Source: an uncultured Gardnerella sp.
GTDB lineage: Bacteria > Actinomycetota > Actinomycetes > Actinomycetales > Bifidobacteriaceae
NCBI GenBank assembly: GCA_947252975.1
Contig: CAMXWX010000035.1
Coordinates: forward strand, 1-9,976
Direction of reading: 5' to 3'
DNA length: 9,976 bases
The position numbers were made by a program, and so were the translations under genes. The notes below the pieces were generated by a model that did not search any database, had not been told where the DNA came from, and saw only the letters and a program-made list of their open reading frames with translations. This document shows, piece by piece, positions 1 to 5,715 of this stretch (within the stretch, counting starts at the first letter, position 1; the number at the start of each line of letters is the position of its first letter).

Positions 1-54
1 ATCAACATTGAGAGCTTGAAGTTCATCTGTCAGATAGCCTTTTAGACTTTCCAT
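1..54 (-). CDS. Possible start of the next element gene (partial, unidentified)
   Basis: An ATG at 54-52 opens a frame of 18 codons, reading MESLKGYLTDELQALNVD, that runs off the window edge without a stop. There is no convincing Shine-Dalgarno sequence before it, and it overlaps the last codons of the 24-residue ORF that follows repA. The stretch is hydrophilic and plausibly helical. It is too short to assign to a family. It may be a real gene translated by coupling to the preceding short ORF, or one piece of a single frameshifted gene. Confidence 0.3.
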   Translation of the reverse strand, partial: MESLKGYLTDELQALNVD

Positions 55-116
55 TTTTCAGAATCATAGGCAAATTCTACATCCTCTATCATTATTTTTC
101 CCAATTCTCTTTTCAT
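42..116 (-). CDS. Short ORF translationally coupled to repA (24 aa)
   Basis: The ATG at 116-114 overlaps the repA stop codon as ATGA, and a strong AAAGGAGAA ribosome-binding sequence sits 7 nt upstream, inside the last codons of repA. The frame encodes 24 residues (MKRELGKIMIEDVEFAYDSE and then KWKV) and stops at 42-44. The initiation signal is excellent while the product is tiny and matches nothing I recognise. It could be a genuine small protein, a leader that couples translation to the next gene at 54, or the start of a longer element gene broken by a frameshift; the window is too short to decide. Confidence 0.4.
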   Translation of the reverse strand: MKRELGKIMIEDVEFAYDSEKWKV

Positions 117-892
117 AAATGTTCTCCTTTGTTATATTCTTCCCATGTCGGGACATTTGATGTTTTCGGCTGCTTGCTTTTGCCCTGATCTTTATAAAAC
201 CAAGAAAGGATCGTCGCTTTATGGTCTTTATAGATCTTTCCGGTACTCTTGATATATGCAGATAAGCGTTCAATGTAATTATCAAGCTGTGCATTTAGTT
301 TGATTTGTAAATCAGAAATATCTTCATCAGTTAAAAATACATTTTGAAATGTTCCAAGTCCGTTTTCGCAAAAACTATATTCTCTCTTACTATACTTACT
401 CTTATTATTCTCTATATAGTTAGAGTTAACATTTTTAACTTCCTGAAGTTCATTTTCTTTACTTCTGAGGTCAACATCTTTTACTTCTGAAGTAAAGTTT
501 TTTGACTTCTGAAAGTCATTTCCTTTTGCTTGAAATACACTCATAAAGTCTTTTACATAAATGATATTAGGTTTTCCAAGTCCAAGCCTTACTCTTTCAA
601 TCAGTCCGATTCCTTTTTTACTGTCTAACTCATCCAATGTTTTTATGGCTGTTGGCTTTGAGATATTTCTTCTTCTCATAATTTCTTCGACGGTAAAATA
701 GATAAATACTCTGCCTTCCTTGTCTATCCATTTATTTTTAAAGGACATTCCTGTACGCTTTAGAAGCATAGAGTATAGGATAATTGCTTCTGCCGATAAC
801 CCCTTAAATTCTTCTCCATCTACTAATATTTCAGGCACTTTCAAAAAGTTAAATCGCTCTGCTTCTCTGTTATAGAAATAGTCAAAGTCCAT
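113..892 (-). CDS. repA: RepA_N-family replication initiator protein
   Basis: A 259-residue protein. Residues about 15-115 form the RepA_N domain: FNFLKVPEILVDGEEFKGLS, then a helix with LYSMLLKRTGMS, the NKWIDKEGRVFIYFT segment and a winged-helix part (VEEIMRRRNISKPTAIKTLDEL) ending in GLIERVRLGLGKPNIIYV. Residues about 120-185 are a charged low-complexity linker. Residues about 200-240 (YIERLSAYIKSTGKIYKDHK) resemble the DnaD-like C-terminal domain that contacts the host primosome. Proteins of this type start replication of RepA_N plasmids and of Tn1549/CTn-type conjugative elements by binding repeats inside their own gene. The start at 892 follows GAGGAGGTGAAGCG, an excellent ribosome-binding site; an in-frame ATG at 961 has none. 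The linker DNA carries the 22-bp repeats listed separately. Codon use is AT-rich and Firmicutes-like. Confidence 0.88.
   Translation of the reverse strand: MDFDYFYNREAERFNFLKVPEILVDGEEFKGLSAEAIILYSMLLKRTGMSFKNKWIDKEGRVFIYFTVEEIMRRRNISKPTAIKTLDELDSKKGIGLIERVRLGLGKPNIIYVKDFMSVFQAKGNDFQKSKNFTSEVKDVDLRSKENELQEVKNVNSNYIENNKSKYSKREYSFCENGLGTFQNVFLTDEDISDLQIKLNAQLDNYIERLSAYIKSTGKIYKDHKATILSWFYKDQGKSKQPKTSNVPTWEEYNKGEHL
436..517. repeat. Four 22-bp-spaced inverted-repeat iterons inside repA (candidate origin)
   Basis: Four copies of a motif close to ACTTCTGAAGT lie with their CTGA cores at 443, 465, 487 and 509, exactly 22 bp apart. Three are clear interrupted palindromes: AACTTCCTGAAGTT (437-450), TTTACTTCTGAAGTAAA (480-496) and GACTTCTGAAAGTC (504-517); the copy at 461-471 is degenerate. 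Because 22 is not divisible by 3, successive copies are read in different frames, encoding FQKS, TSEV, LRSK and LQEV on the minus strand. The spacing is therefore a DNA-level feature. A very AT-rich stretch at about 369-436 lies alongside. Known: RepA_N replicons have their origin repeats inside the rep gene. Inferred: these are RepA binding sites and the element's replication origin. Confidence 0.65.
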
Positions 893-975
893 CGCTTCAC
901 CTCCTCTCTTAAAATTTGCAAAGAAAAAGACGATAGTTTTTCTATCACCTTTGGTTACCATTTTGATGAAATTTT

Positions 976-1257
976 TTAAATTGATTTTATCTCTTCATTG
1001 ATTCCCTGAAAGAATGCTATAACGGTTGCTCCAATCATCGGTACGCCGTATGGACTAACTAAAAATCCGATAATCAATGCTTCGATTCCGATGGTAACTT
1101 CTTTTTGTAAGAAAGATGCTATTGCTCCAAATATGCAAAACATCATCAGCAAATATAGCAGTGCCGTTCCTATTCCGAGTAAGAATGTCAGAAATGCAGT
1201 GAGAATACTAAGCAGGAAGCTGATTGGGAAAAAGATTATTTTTATTGTCCATCTCAT
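976..1257 (-). CDS. Small integral membrane protein of the conjugative element (CD1845-like)
   Basis: A 93-residue, very hydrophobic protein (MRWTIKIIFFPISFLLSILT...). It has about three membrane segments: roughly residues 4-25 and 28-50, then a further hydrophobic stretch at about 60-84 (IGIEALIIGFLVSPYGVPMI). It ends in a short acidic tail, GINEEIKSI. From memory it resembles the CD1845 family, small membrane proteins at the end of clostridial CTn5-like elements; the function is unknown. The start at 1257 is preceded by AAAGGGAAG at good spacing; a longer version from a TTG at 1281 would overlap that signal and is less likely. It begins 16 nt after the methyltransferase stop codon and ends 83 nt before repA, so the three genes may share a transcript. 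Confidence 0.7.
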   Translation of the reverse strand: MRWTIKIIFFPISFLLSILTAFLTFLLGIGTALLYLLMMFCIFGAIASFLQKEVTIGIEALIIGFLVSPYGVPMIGATVIAFFQGINEEIKSI

Positions 1258-1273
1258 AAAATATCTTCCCTTT

Positions 1274-2959
1274 CTATTCAATCATTTTGAAGTGTCTCAA
1301 GGCATCCATGATAGCTTCTTCTTTTTCAGGTGTACACTGTGGAATAATTTGTTTCTCCTTTTTAGACTTGTTGTAATGTTCTCGTAATTCTATTCCACAT
1401 TTCCTTTTTATCTGTGCAATATATAATGTCGGAACTTTTAATTCAAATTTATTCCAAACATATTCTTTGATTTGAGCATATGTTGCCTTACTTTCAGCAC
1501 TTGTCAAATCAAGCTCATCCAGCTCAATTTCAATATTTATATGCTTATCGACATCAAGTTTGGACAAAAGTGCTACCGTCTCAACGTGATGAGTGTTGGG
1601 ATATATGTCGAACGCGCGCAAAGACTGAACGCTGTAGCCAAGCTCCCTAAACGTGCCAACATCGCGAGCAAGACTAGTCGGATCGCAAGCAACATACACA
1701 ACAGCTCTTGCTCCAGACTTCGCAATCTGCTTACAAACTTGAGCTTTAGCACCAGCGCGCGGAGGATCTAACACAACAACATCAGGATGCGCAAATCGGC
1801 GAACAATCTTAGACGACTTACTCGCCTTAAACACCTGCGATTCAAGCGTTTGCGCAACATCGCCTTGCAAAGCTTCAACAATATCTCTGCTAAGACCTGC
1901 GCGCCCAATGTTTCGCCTTGCATTCTTTACAGCAATCGGCGCACCTTCAATACTAAGCACGCGCGCTGGCTCTGCAGAACCAGAATCGCCAGCAGAACTA
2001 GATAAATTCCCGCCAACATTAGCCAAAGTCGCAAGCGGAATCGTAAACAAACCGGATCCAGAATACAAATCCCACAAAACCGTATTCTTACTACGCCCCC
2101 CAAGCGCAGAACGGACTAGTCCCAAAACGTAGCTCACCAAATGCTCTGGAGCTGCGCGATGAATCTGCCAAAAACCGCGCGCGTCAACATCGTAATCAAA
2201 AGTACGCGCACGCGATGAATCGCAAGCAGCCACAACGCGCACGCGCTCGCGCAACAAAGCCGATCCTGCAACCAACTCATCATTTACTATAAGCGCATAA
2301 TTTTCGCCAATCGCATCAAGAAGCGCAGCCTTGTCATTAAAATCCAAACCCTCAACCCGAGGCTCTGGAACAGCAAGACGAATTTGCGCATTTGGCGAGA
2401 AAGAACGATTCCACAAGTCCAAAGAATCCGCAACAGCTAAAACCGCGCGCGACGCAAGTGGCATAGTATCAATCGCAATGCGATCATGCGACTCGCGCTT
2501 ACGCATAGACAATCGCCCTTCATCATCCGCAACCAACTCCATGCGCGTACGCCAATTAAATCCGTTAAGCTCCTCGTCCCCTGGAATGCGCTCAACACTA
2601 ACATCGCTTTCCGCAACATCCATATGCGCTAAGCGCTGGAATTGATTGGCAATTACGGAAGCCTTCCAACGAATCTGACCAGGCAAAGAAACGTGAATTA
2701 AATCCGCGCCGCCAACTCCGCCGCCCTGAGCCAAAGGGCCAGCGAGCTTCCATTGCGGCTCCACACGATCCGCACTAGGCTCCAAAACTTCTACAACTTC
2801 GCCAGTAAAAAAGTGCGCTTTTGCACGCATCGGCTCATCCATACGCACAACAACCAGCTCACCAGGCAGCGCAAATCGCACGAATACAACGCGTCCGTCA
2901 AGATGACCTACGCATCTTCCTTGATCCGCATAACGCTCGATTCGCATCGTCACTTGCAT
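1274..2959 (-). CDS. Class I SAM-dependent RNA (uracil-5)-methyltransferase with mobile-element C-terminal tail
   Basis: A 561-residue TrmA/RumA-type enzyme that methylates C5 of a uracil in RNA; which RNA cannot be told. Residues 1-60 form a TRAM RNA-binding domain. The catalytic domain shows the SAM loop DLYSGSGLFTIPLA (297-310), DPPRAGA (398-404), and VYVACDPTSLARD with the nucleophilic Cys425. The region equivalent to the iron-sulphur site of RumA reads GGGVGGADLIHV, so the cluster cysteines are missing. Residues about 314-333 are a low-complexity loop. The host enzyme would end soon after HHVETVALLS (457-466); residues 467-561 are instead a charged Firmicutes-type tail with the core TYAQIKEYVWNKFELKVPTL. 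The start at 2959 has AAGGGG 6 nt upstream and lies 10 nt after the DUF3159 gene. Activity of the re-tailed enzyme is plausible, since all motifs are intact. Confidence 0.88.
   Translation of the reverse strand: MQVTMRIERYADQGRCVGHLDGRVVFVRFALPGELVVVRMDEPMRAKAHFFTGEVVEVLEPSADRVEPQWKLAGPLAQGGGVGGADLIHVSLPGQIRWKASVIANQFQRLAHMDVAESDVSVERIPGDEELNGFNWRTRMELVADDEGRLSMRKRESHDRIAIDTMPLASRAVLAVADSLDLWNRSFSPNAQIRLAVPEPRVEGLDFNDKAALLDAIGENYALIVNDELVAGSALLRERVRVVAACDSSRARTFDYDVDARGFWQIHRAAPEHLVSYVLGLVRSALGGRSKNTVLWDLYSGSGLFTIPLATLANVGGNLSSSAGDSGSAEPARVLSIEGAPIAVKNARRNIGRAGLSRDIVEALQGDVAQTLESQVFKASKSSKIVRRFAHPDVVVLDPPRAGAKAQVCKQIAKSGARAVVYVACDPTSLARDVGTFRELGYSVQSLRAFDIYPNTHHVETVALLSKLDVDKHINIEIELDELDLTSAESKATYAQIKEYVWNKFELKVPTLYIAQIKRKCGIELREHYNKSKKEKQIIPQCTPEKEEAIMDALRHFKMIE
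1562..1590. other. Candidate attachment-site core in the methyltransferase gene
   Basis: This stretch encodes HHVETVALLS, the conserved end of TrmA/RumA-type enzymes. It is the point where host-like sequence rich in GCGC words gives way to AT-rich element sequence while the reading frame stays open. Integrating at a conserved 3' coding motif and supplying a substitute end is the usual strategy of elements that use this gene as a target. The minus-strand core is likely to include CACGTTGAGACGGTAGCACT. The second copy would lie at the far end of the element, outside the window, so the exact core cannot be defined here. Confidence 0.55.
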
Positions 2960-2969
2960 GTACTACCCC

Positions 2970-3743
2970 TTAGTTCTGCTTCTCTTCACTTTGCTTTTCG
3001 CTAATCTGTTTTTCGTCAATCTGCTTTTCTTCGCGATAATTTTCTTCGCGATTTTTATGATGAAGACGCATAAACGGCGTTGCAATAATCAAGTAAGAAA
3101 CCCAAATCGCGAGCGCCCAGAACGGCAATCCCATAAGCAATCGAACAGTGCCAAGCCACACAACGTGATTTGTCAAATATAATGGCACTTGTAAAACGAG
3201 TCGCAGCGCAAAAACGCCAATCCATAATCCAGTAACATACATGTACGCGCGCTTAAGTGGCTTATAATCAAGCCATTCGTGCAGCCAAGCGCCAAAATTT
3301 TCCGTAGGCATTTTGCGAATCGACTCAATCACAAGCCCAAGAGCTGGCACACGCGCAATCAGCGAAATCGCAAGAAGAACACCGTACACAGCGTTTGTAA
3401 TAAAGCCCATCATGTAGTAGTCGCGCGCTTGATGACTCGTCCACACCCAAATAAGGCAGATTCCAACGGAAACAAGCCCACTTAGCGCGCCCATAATCGA
3501 CTGACGTTGAATAAGTCGCGCCACCACTTGCAAAACTGCAAGAGCTGCAGACGCAATAACTGTTGTTTGTACGTTCCGCGTTACAACAAAGCAAATAACA
3601 AACAGCAAGCCTGGCAGCATGGATTCAATTACGCCACGAACTCCGCCAATGGAGTCAATCACAGAAAACGCTTTTTCTTCGGATCCAATGGAAGCTAAAG
3701 AGGCTAATCCTGAGCGTTTTTTGTTGCGCGCATTTTTTTCCAA
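2970..3743 (-). CDS. DUF3159 family integral membrane protein
   Basis: A 257-residue protein. The signature GGVRGVIESMLPGLLFVICF (residues 33-52) marks the actinobacterial DUF3159 family. About six membrane segments can be seen, at roughly 43-55, 59-77, 86-102, 112-133, 167-188 and 203-222, with short polar loops. Biochemical function is unknown. In mycobacteria and other actinobacteria, relatives sit near DUF3710, Trk-type genes and a TRAM methyltransferase, the same neighbourhood as here. The last 28 residues are a charged EKQ-rich tail built from degenerate 15-bp DNA repeats. The start is a TTG at 3743, preceded by AAAGGA at 7 nt; no in-frame ATG occurs before residue 42, which would delete the signature. 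It follows the DUF3710 gene by 55 nt and precedes the methyltransferase by 10 nt, so they are probably one operon. Confidence 0.87.
   Translation of the reverse strand: MEKNARNKKRSGLASLASIGSEEKAFSVIDSIGGVRGVIESMLPGLLFVICFVVTRNVQTTVIASAALAVLQVVARLIQRQSIMGALSGLVSVGICLIWVWTSHQARDYYMMGFITNAVYGVLLAISLIARVPALGLVIESIRKMPTENFGAWLHEWLDYKPLKRAYMYVTGLWIGVFALRLVLQVPLYLTNHVVWLGTVRLLMGLPFWALAIWVSYLIIATPFMRLHHKNREENYREEKQIDEKQISEKQSEEKQN
2976..3035. repeat. Degenerate 15-bp coding repeat, C-terminus of the DUF3159 protein
   Basis: Four diverged 15-bp units run back to back: CTGCTTCTCTTCACT, TTGCTTTTCGCTAAT, CTGTTTTTCGTCAAT and CTGCTTTTCTTCGCG. On the minus strand they encode the repetitive EKQ(I/S)xEKQ tail after the last membrane segment. 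The period is a multiple of three, so copy changes would alter tail length without breaking the frame. Confidence 0.7.
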
Positions 3744-3798
3744 GACAATATCCTTTGCTGCATGACTTTTGCTATTCGACTTTTGCTGTTTTATTTTA

Positions 3799-4671
3799 CT
3801 AACGAACTTCGGAGAACATTGGACCGCGAGTTAGCGTAGTTTTGACTTCTACCTGCTGATCTGCGCCAAGTGGCCCCTTTGGACGGCCTGGAATTTCGCC
3901 AGAATCACCATTGTTAGAATCAACATTATCAGAACCACCATTGTCAGAATCTCTAGGAACCACAACATCATGCATTGGAATCATATCTCTTGGTGCTAAT
4001 GGCTCGCTTCCGCGATCTACAACAATGTCACTAAACCACTTATTAAGCAAAACTGCTTCATCACTCGCCTTTTTTGAATCGCCAGCAACCGAAGAATCGC
4101 CAGCAACCGAAGAATCGCCAGCAACCGAAGAATCGCCAGCAGCTACACCAGAAAAGACTCCACGAAGCATCCAACGCGGGCCATCCACTCCAACAATTCG
4201 CGTATCTACAGTTTTATCTTCCACTTCAACTGGCAATATAATCTCTTTGCCAAAAACGCCATTCACTTCCCTGGCATCAGAATTTCCCTTAAGCAAATCC
4301 GCGCGAACTTCGCTCCAAATTCCTTCTGTTTTAGGAGCCGCAAACGCCTCAACTTCTACGCTAGAAGACCTATACGTAACTGTTATGCCAAGAACTTGGT
4401 TAGACTCGCGCTGCTTTTTTACGCGCAACTCTATTCCTTGCAAATACGGAATGCGAATAGCTCCGAAGTCAATATACGTACTTAAATCAGGAACCTTTTC
4501 GTCTGAAATATTCCAAGGTCCTCTAAGATTTCCTCGACCCAAATACGTGTCTGCGCTGTATCCGCCTTCAATAAGCTCGTTTAAGGCCGAATTTTGGGAT
4601 TGCAAATCCGCAAGATTTCCAGCATTTTTACTATCAGCTTTAGCCTTGCGCTTCGACTTAAACCATCCCAT
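3799..4671 (-). CDS. DUF3710 family cytoplasmic protein
   Basis: A 290-residue soluble protein of a family found in actinobacteria and of unknown function. Recognisable family features: a basic start (MGWFKSKRKAK), GPWNISDEKVPDLSTYIDFG (51-70) leading into AIRIPYLQGIELRV, EVEAFAAPKTEGIWSEVRADL (106-126), VNGVFGKEI (137-144), RIVGVDGPRWMLRGVFSG (158-175), and after a spacer VVDRGSEPLAPRDMIPMHD. Two low-complexity stretches interrupt the fold's variable parts: three AGDSSV units at 178-197 and an Asp/Asn/Ser/Gly-rich stretch at 241-258, both from DNA tandem repeats. AGAGGAATT directly precedes the ATG. In mycobacteria the homologue sits near dut, DUF3159 and a TRAM methyltransferase; here the upstream neighbour is xthA, 69 nt away with no terminator between them. 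Confidence 0.88.
   Translation of the reverse strand: MGWFKSKRKAKADSKNAGNLADLQSQNSALNELIEGGYSADTYLGRGNLRGPWNISDEKVPDLSTYIDFGAIRIPYLQGIELRVKKQRESNQVLGITVTYRSSSVEVEAFAAPKTEGIWSEVRADLLKGNSDAREVNGVFGKEIILPVEVEDKTVDTRIVGVDGPRWMLRGVFSGVAAGDSSVAGDSSVAGDSSVAGDSKKASDEAVLLNKWFSDIVVDRGSEPLAPRDMIPMHDVVVPRDSDNGGSDNVDSNNGDSGEIPGRPKGPLGADQQVEVKTTLTRGPMFSEVR
3902..3951. repeat. 15-bp coding minisatellite in the DUF3710 gene (about 3.3 copies)
   Basis: Units GAATCACCATTGTTA, GAATCAACATTATCA and GAACCACCATTGTCA are followed by a partial GAATCT. They encode the acidic SDNGGSDNVDSNNGDSG stretch between the conserved core and the C-terminal end of the DUF3710 protein. The period preserves the reading frame. Confidence 0.75.
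4076..4141. repeat. 18-bp coding minisatellite in the DUF3710 gene (3.7 perfect copies)
   Basis: The unit GAATCGCCAGCAACCGAA occurs three times without mismatch at 4076-4129, followed by 12 bases of a fourth copy. It encodes three AGDSSV hexapeptides in a spacer just after the conserved GVDGPRWMLRGVFSG block. Perfect identity between copies points to recent expansion or ongoing slippage. Confidence 0.9.
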
Positions 4672-4740
4672 AATTCCTCTTTTCTAACGGCCAATGCCAC
4701 TTTTACTCAACTTCACCAGATTACCACAAGCAAAGCAAAA

Positions 4741-5649
4741 TCACACATTGTATCTTATGCTTAGCGCAGCGTGATCCGACCAGCGCGAATCGTAGCTTGG
4801 AGCGCGATCAATCACGAATCCGCAAGCAGTTTCTGCAAGCTCTGGAGTTGCAAATTGATAGTCTAAACGCCATCCAACATTGTTATCAAAAGCTTTGCCT
4901 CGCTGACTCCACCACGTGTACGGCCCTTGAATATTGCCAGCAAGCATTCGCATAACGTCTACAAATTCATACTCGTTAATCCAGCGGTCGATATACGCGC
5001 GCTCCTCTGGCAAAAATCCAGCACTTTTCTCATTCGCTTTAGCATTTTTAATATCAAAAGGGGTGTGTGCAATATTAAAGTCACCACACAAAATCGCCTG
5101 ATTTCCGCCACTTGCAGCAATATCTCTAAGCTCCCCTAATCGCGTAAGCATAGTGTCTAAAAAGCGGAATTTTTGATGCATTTTCTGCGGATCGTCAACA
5201 TTTCCAGCGTGAACATACACGCAAGCAACCGTAATATCATACCCTTCAGGCGTATGCACGTCGGTTTCTATCCAGCGGCCAGAATCCACATCTTCGCTTA
5301 AACAAGGCAAACCGTAACGCTGCTCTACAACTGGCAAAGACGTTACAAGCGCTACTCCAGCACGCCCTTTTATATTGCAAATCTGATTTGTAACGCAAAA
5401 TTGCTTGTCATCTTGCACAGATTCATTTTGCACAGATTCATCTTGCACAGATTCATCTTGCACAGATTCACCACTTTTAGACGCATACAAATCCTTGATT
5501 TTGCTCATAATCGGGTCAATCGCATCTTGCGGAGCGCGAACCTCTTGCATACACCACACATCTGGAGTGTGGTTTTGCACCCAATCAAGCATCCCCTTGC
5601 GCTCTGCAGCGCGAATACCATTCAAGTTTGAAGTTGCAATAGTAATCAT
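4741..5649 (-). CDS. xthA: Exodeoxyribonuclease III family (AP endonuclease)
   Basis: A 302-residue EEP-fold nuclease that acts in base excision repair, cutting at abasic sites and removing damaged 3' ends. Visible active-site motifs: SNLNGIRA (7-14), CMQEVRA with metal-binding Glu36, YVHAGN (145-150), CGDFNIAHTP (188-197) with Asp190 and Asn192, WRLDYQFA with Asp263, and the C-terminal SDHAALS (291-297) with Asp292 and His293. The protein is longer than the roughly 268 residues of the E. coli enzyme, largely because of a SVQDE-type repeat insertion at about residues 62-81. I chose the ATG at 5649, preceded by GAGTGG; a GTG at 5658 would use that same stretch as codons. It lies 128 bp after argR, across repeat-rich AT DNA that probably holds its own promoter. 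Confidence 0.93.
   Translation of the reverse strand: MITIATSNLNGIRAAERKGMLDWVQNHTPDVWCMQEVRAPQDAIDPIMSKIKDLYASKSGESVQDESVQDESVQNESVQDDKQFCVTNQICNIKGRAGVALVTSLPVVEQRYGLPCLSEDVDSGRWIETDVHTPEGYDITVACVYVHAGNVDDPQKMHQKFRFLDTMLTRLGELRDIAASGGNQAILCGDFNIAHTPFDIKNAKANEKSAGFLPEERAYIDRWINEYEFVDVMRMLAGNIQGPYTWWSQRGKAFDNNVGWRLDYQFATPELAETACGFVIDRAPSYDSRWSDHAALSIRYNV
5416..5470. repeat. 15-bp coding minisatellite in xthA (3.7 copies)
   Basis: The unit CACAGATTCATCTTG is repeated three times with one substitution (C to T in the first copy), followed by a partial fourth copy. It encodes the SVQDE/SVQNE pentapeptides at residues about 62-81 of the nuclease, between the Glu36 motif and the next conserved strand. 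The frame is kept, and no catalytic residue is touched. Confidence 0.9.
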
Positions 5650-5670
5650 AAAATCCACTCTAATCGAATA

Positions 5671-5709
5671 TGCATATTACAAATGAATATCACAAATGCA
5701 TATTACAAA
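5671..5709. repeat. Three 13-bp direct repeats upstream of xthA
   Basis: TGCATATTACAAA (5671-5683), TGAATATCACAAA (5684-5696) and TGCATATTACAAA (5697-5709) lie directly head to tail. The outer copies are identical and the middle one has two substitutions. They fill the 5' region of xthA, starting 22 bp upstream of its start codon. TGCATA and TGAATA resemble ArgR half-sites, and argR is the next gene upstream, but this is only suggestive. Confidence 0.8.
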
Positions 5710-5715
5710 ATAACG

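Larger units (their letters stand above)
1..1565. mobile_element. One end of an integrative conjugative element (Firmicutes type)
   Basis: Seen: from the left edge to about 1565 the DNA is AT-rich and contains no GCGC word, whereas such words are dense in the host genes from about 1610 onward. This part encodes a RepA_N initiator, a small membrane protein resembling the CD1845 family, and a C-terminal tail fused in frame to the host RNA methyltransferase. Known: rum/rumA-type methyltransferase genes are integration targets of several Firmicutes conjugative elements, and as I recall clostridial CTn5-like elements do this with a CD1845 gene at the end. Inferred: this is the methyltransferase-proximal end of such an element; integrase, relaxase, type IV secretion genes and any cargo would lie beyond position 1. 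The junction is placed at the conserved HVETVALLS codons and could be off by some 20 bp. Confidence 0.82.

Noticed and set aside
932..946. GATAG-TTTTT-CTATC hairpin upstream of repA as a terminator
   Set aside because: The stem has only five, mostly A-T, pairs, and the following T-run is interrupted; too weak to call.
893..961. N-terminal extension of RepA from an ATG at 961
   Set aside because: No ribosome-binding site precedes it, whereas GAGGAGG sits at ideal distance before the ATG at 892 and the RepA_N domain starts just after that.
1091..1387. Plus-strand ORF spanning the membrane-protein gene and the methyltransferase tail
   Set aside because: It crosses two well-supported minus-strand genes and has no start signal or recognisable domain.
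2437..2645. Overlapping ORFs on both strands inside the methyltransferase gene
   Set aside because: They are shadows of a conserved coding sequence; their translations are basic and low in complexity, with no homology I recognise.
3911..4687. Long plus-strand ORF (258 codons) antisense to the DUF3710 gene
   Set aside because: Its serine/threonine/proline-rich product looks like the mirror of the conserved minus-strand protein, it has no recognisable family, and the minus frame has clear DUF3710 motifs and a good ribosome-binding site.
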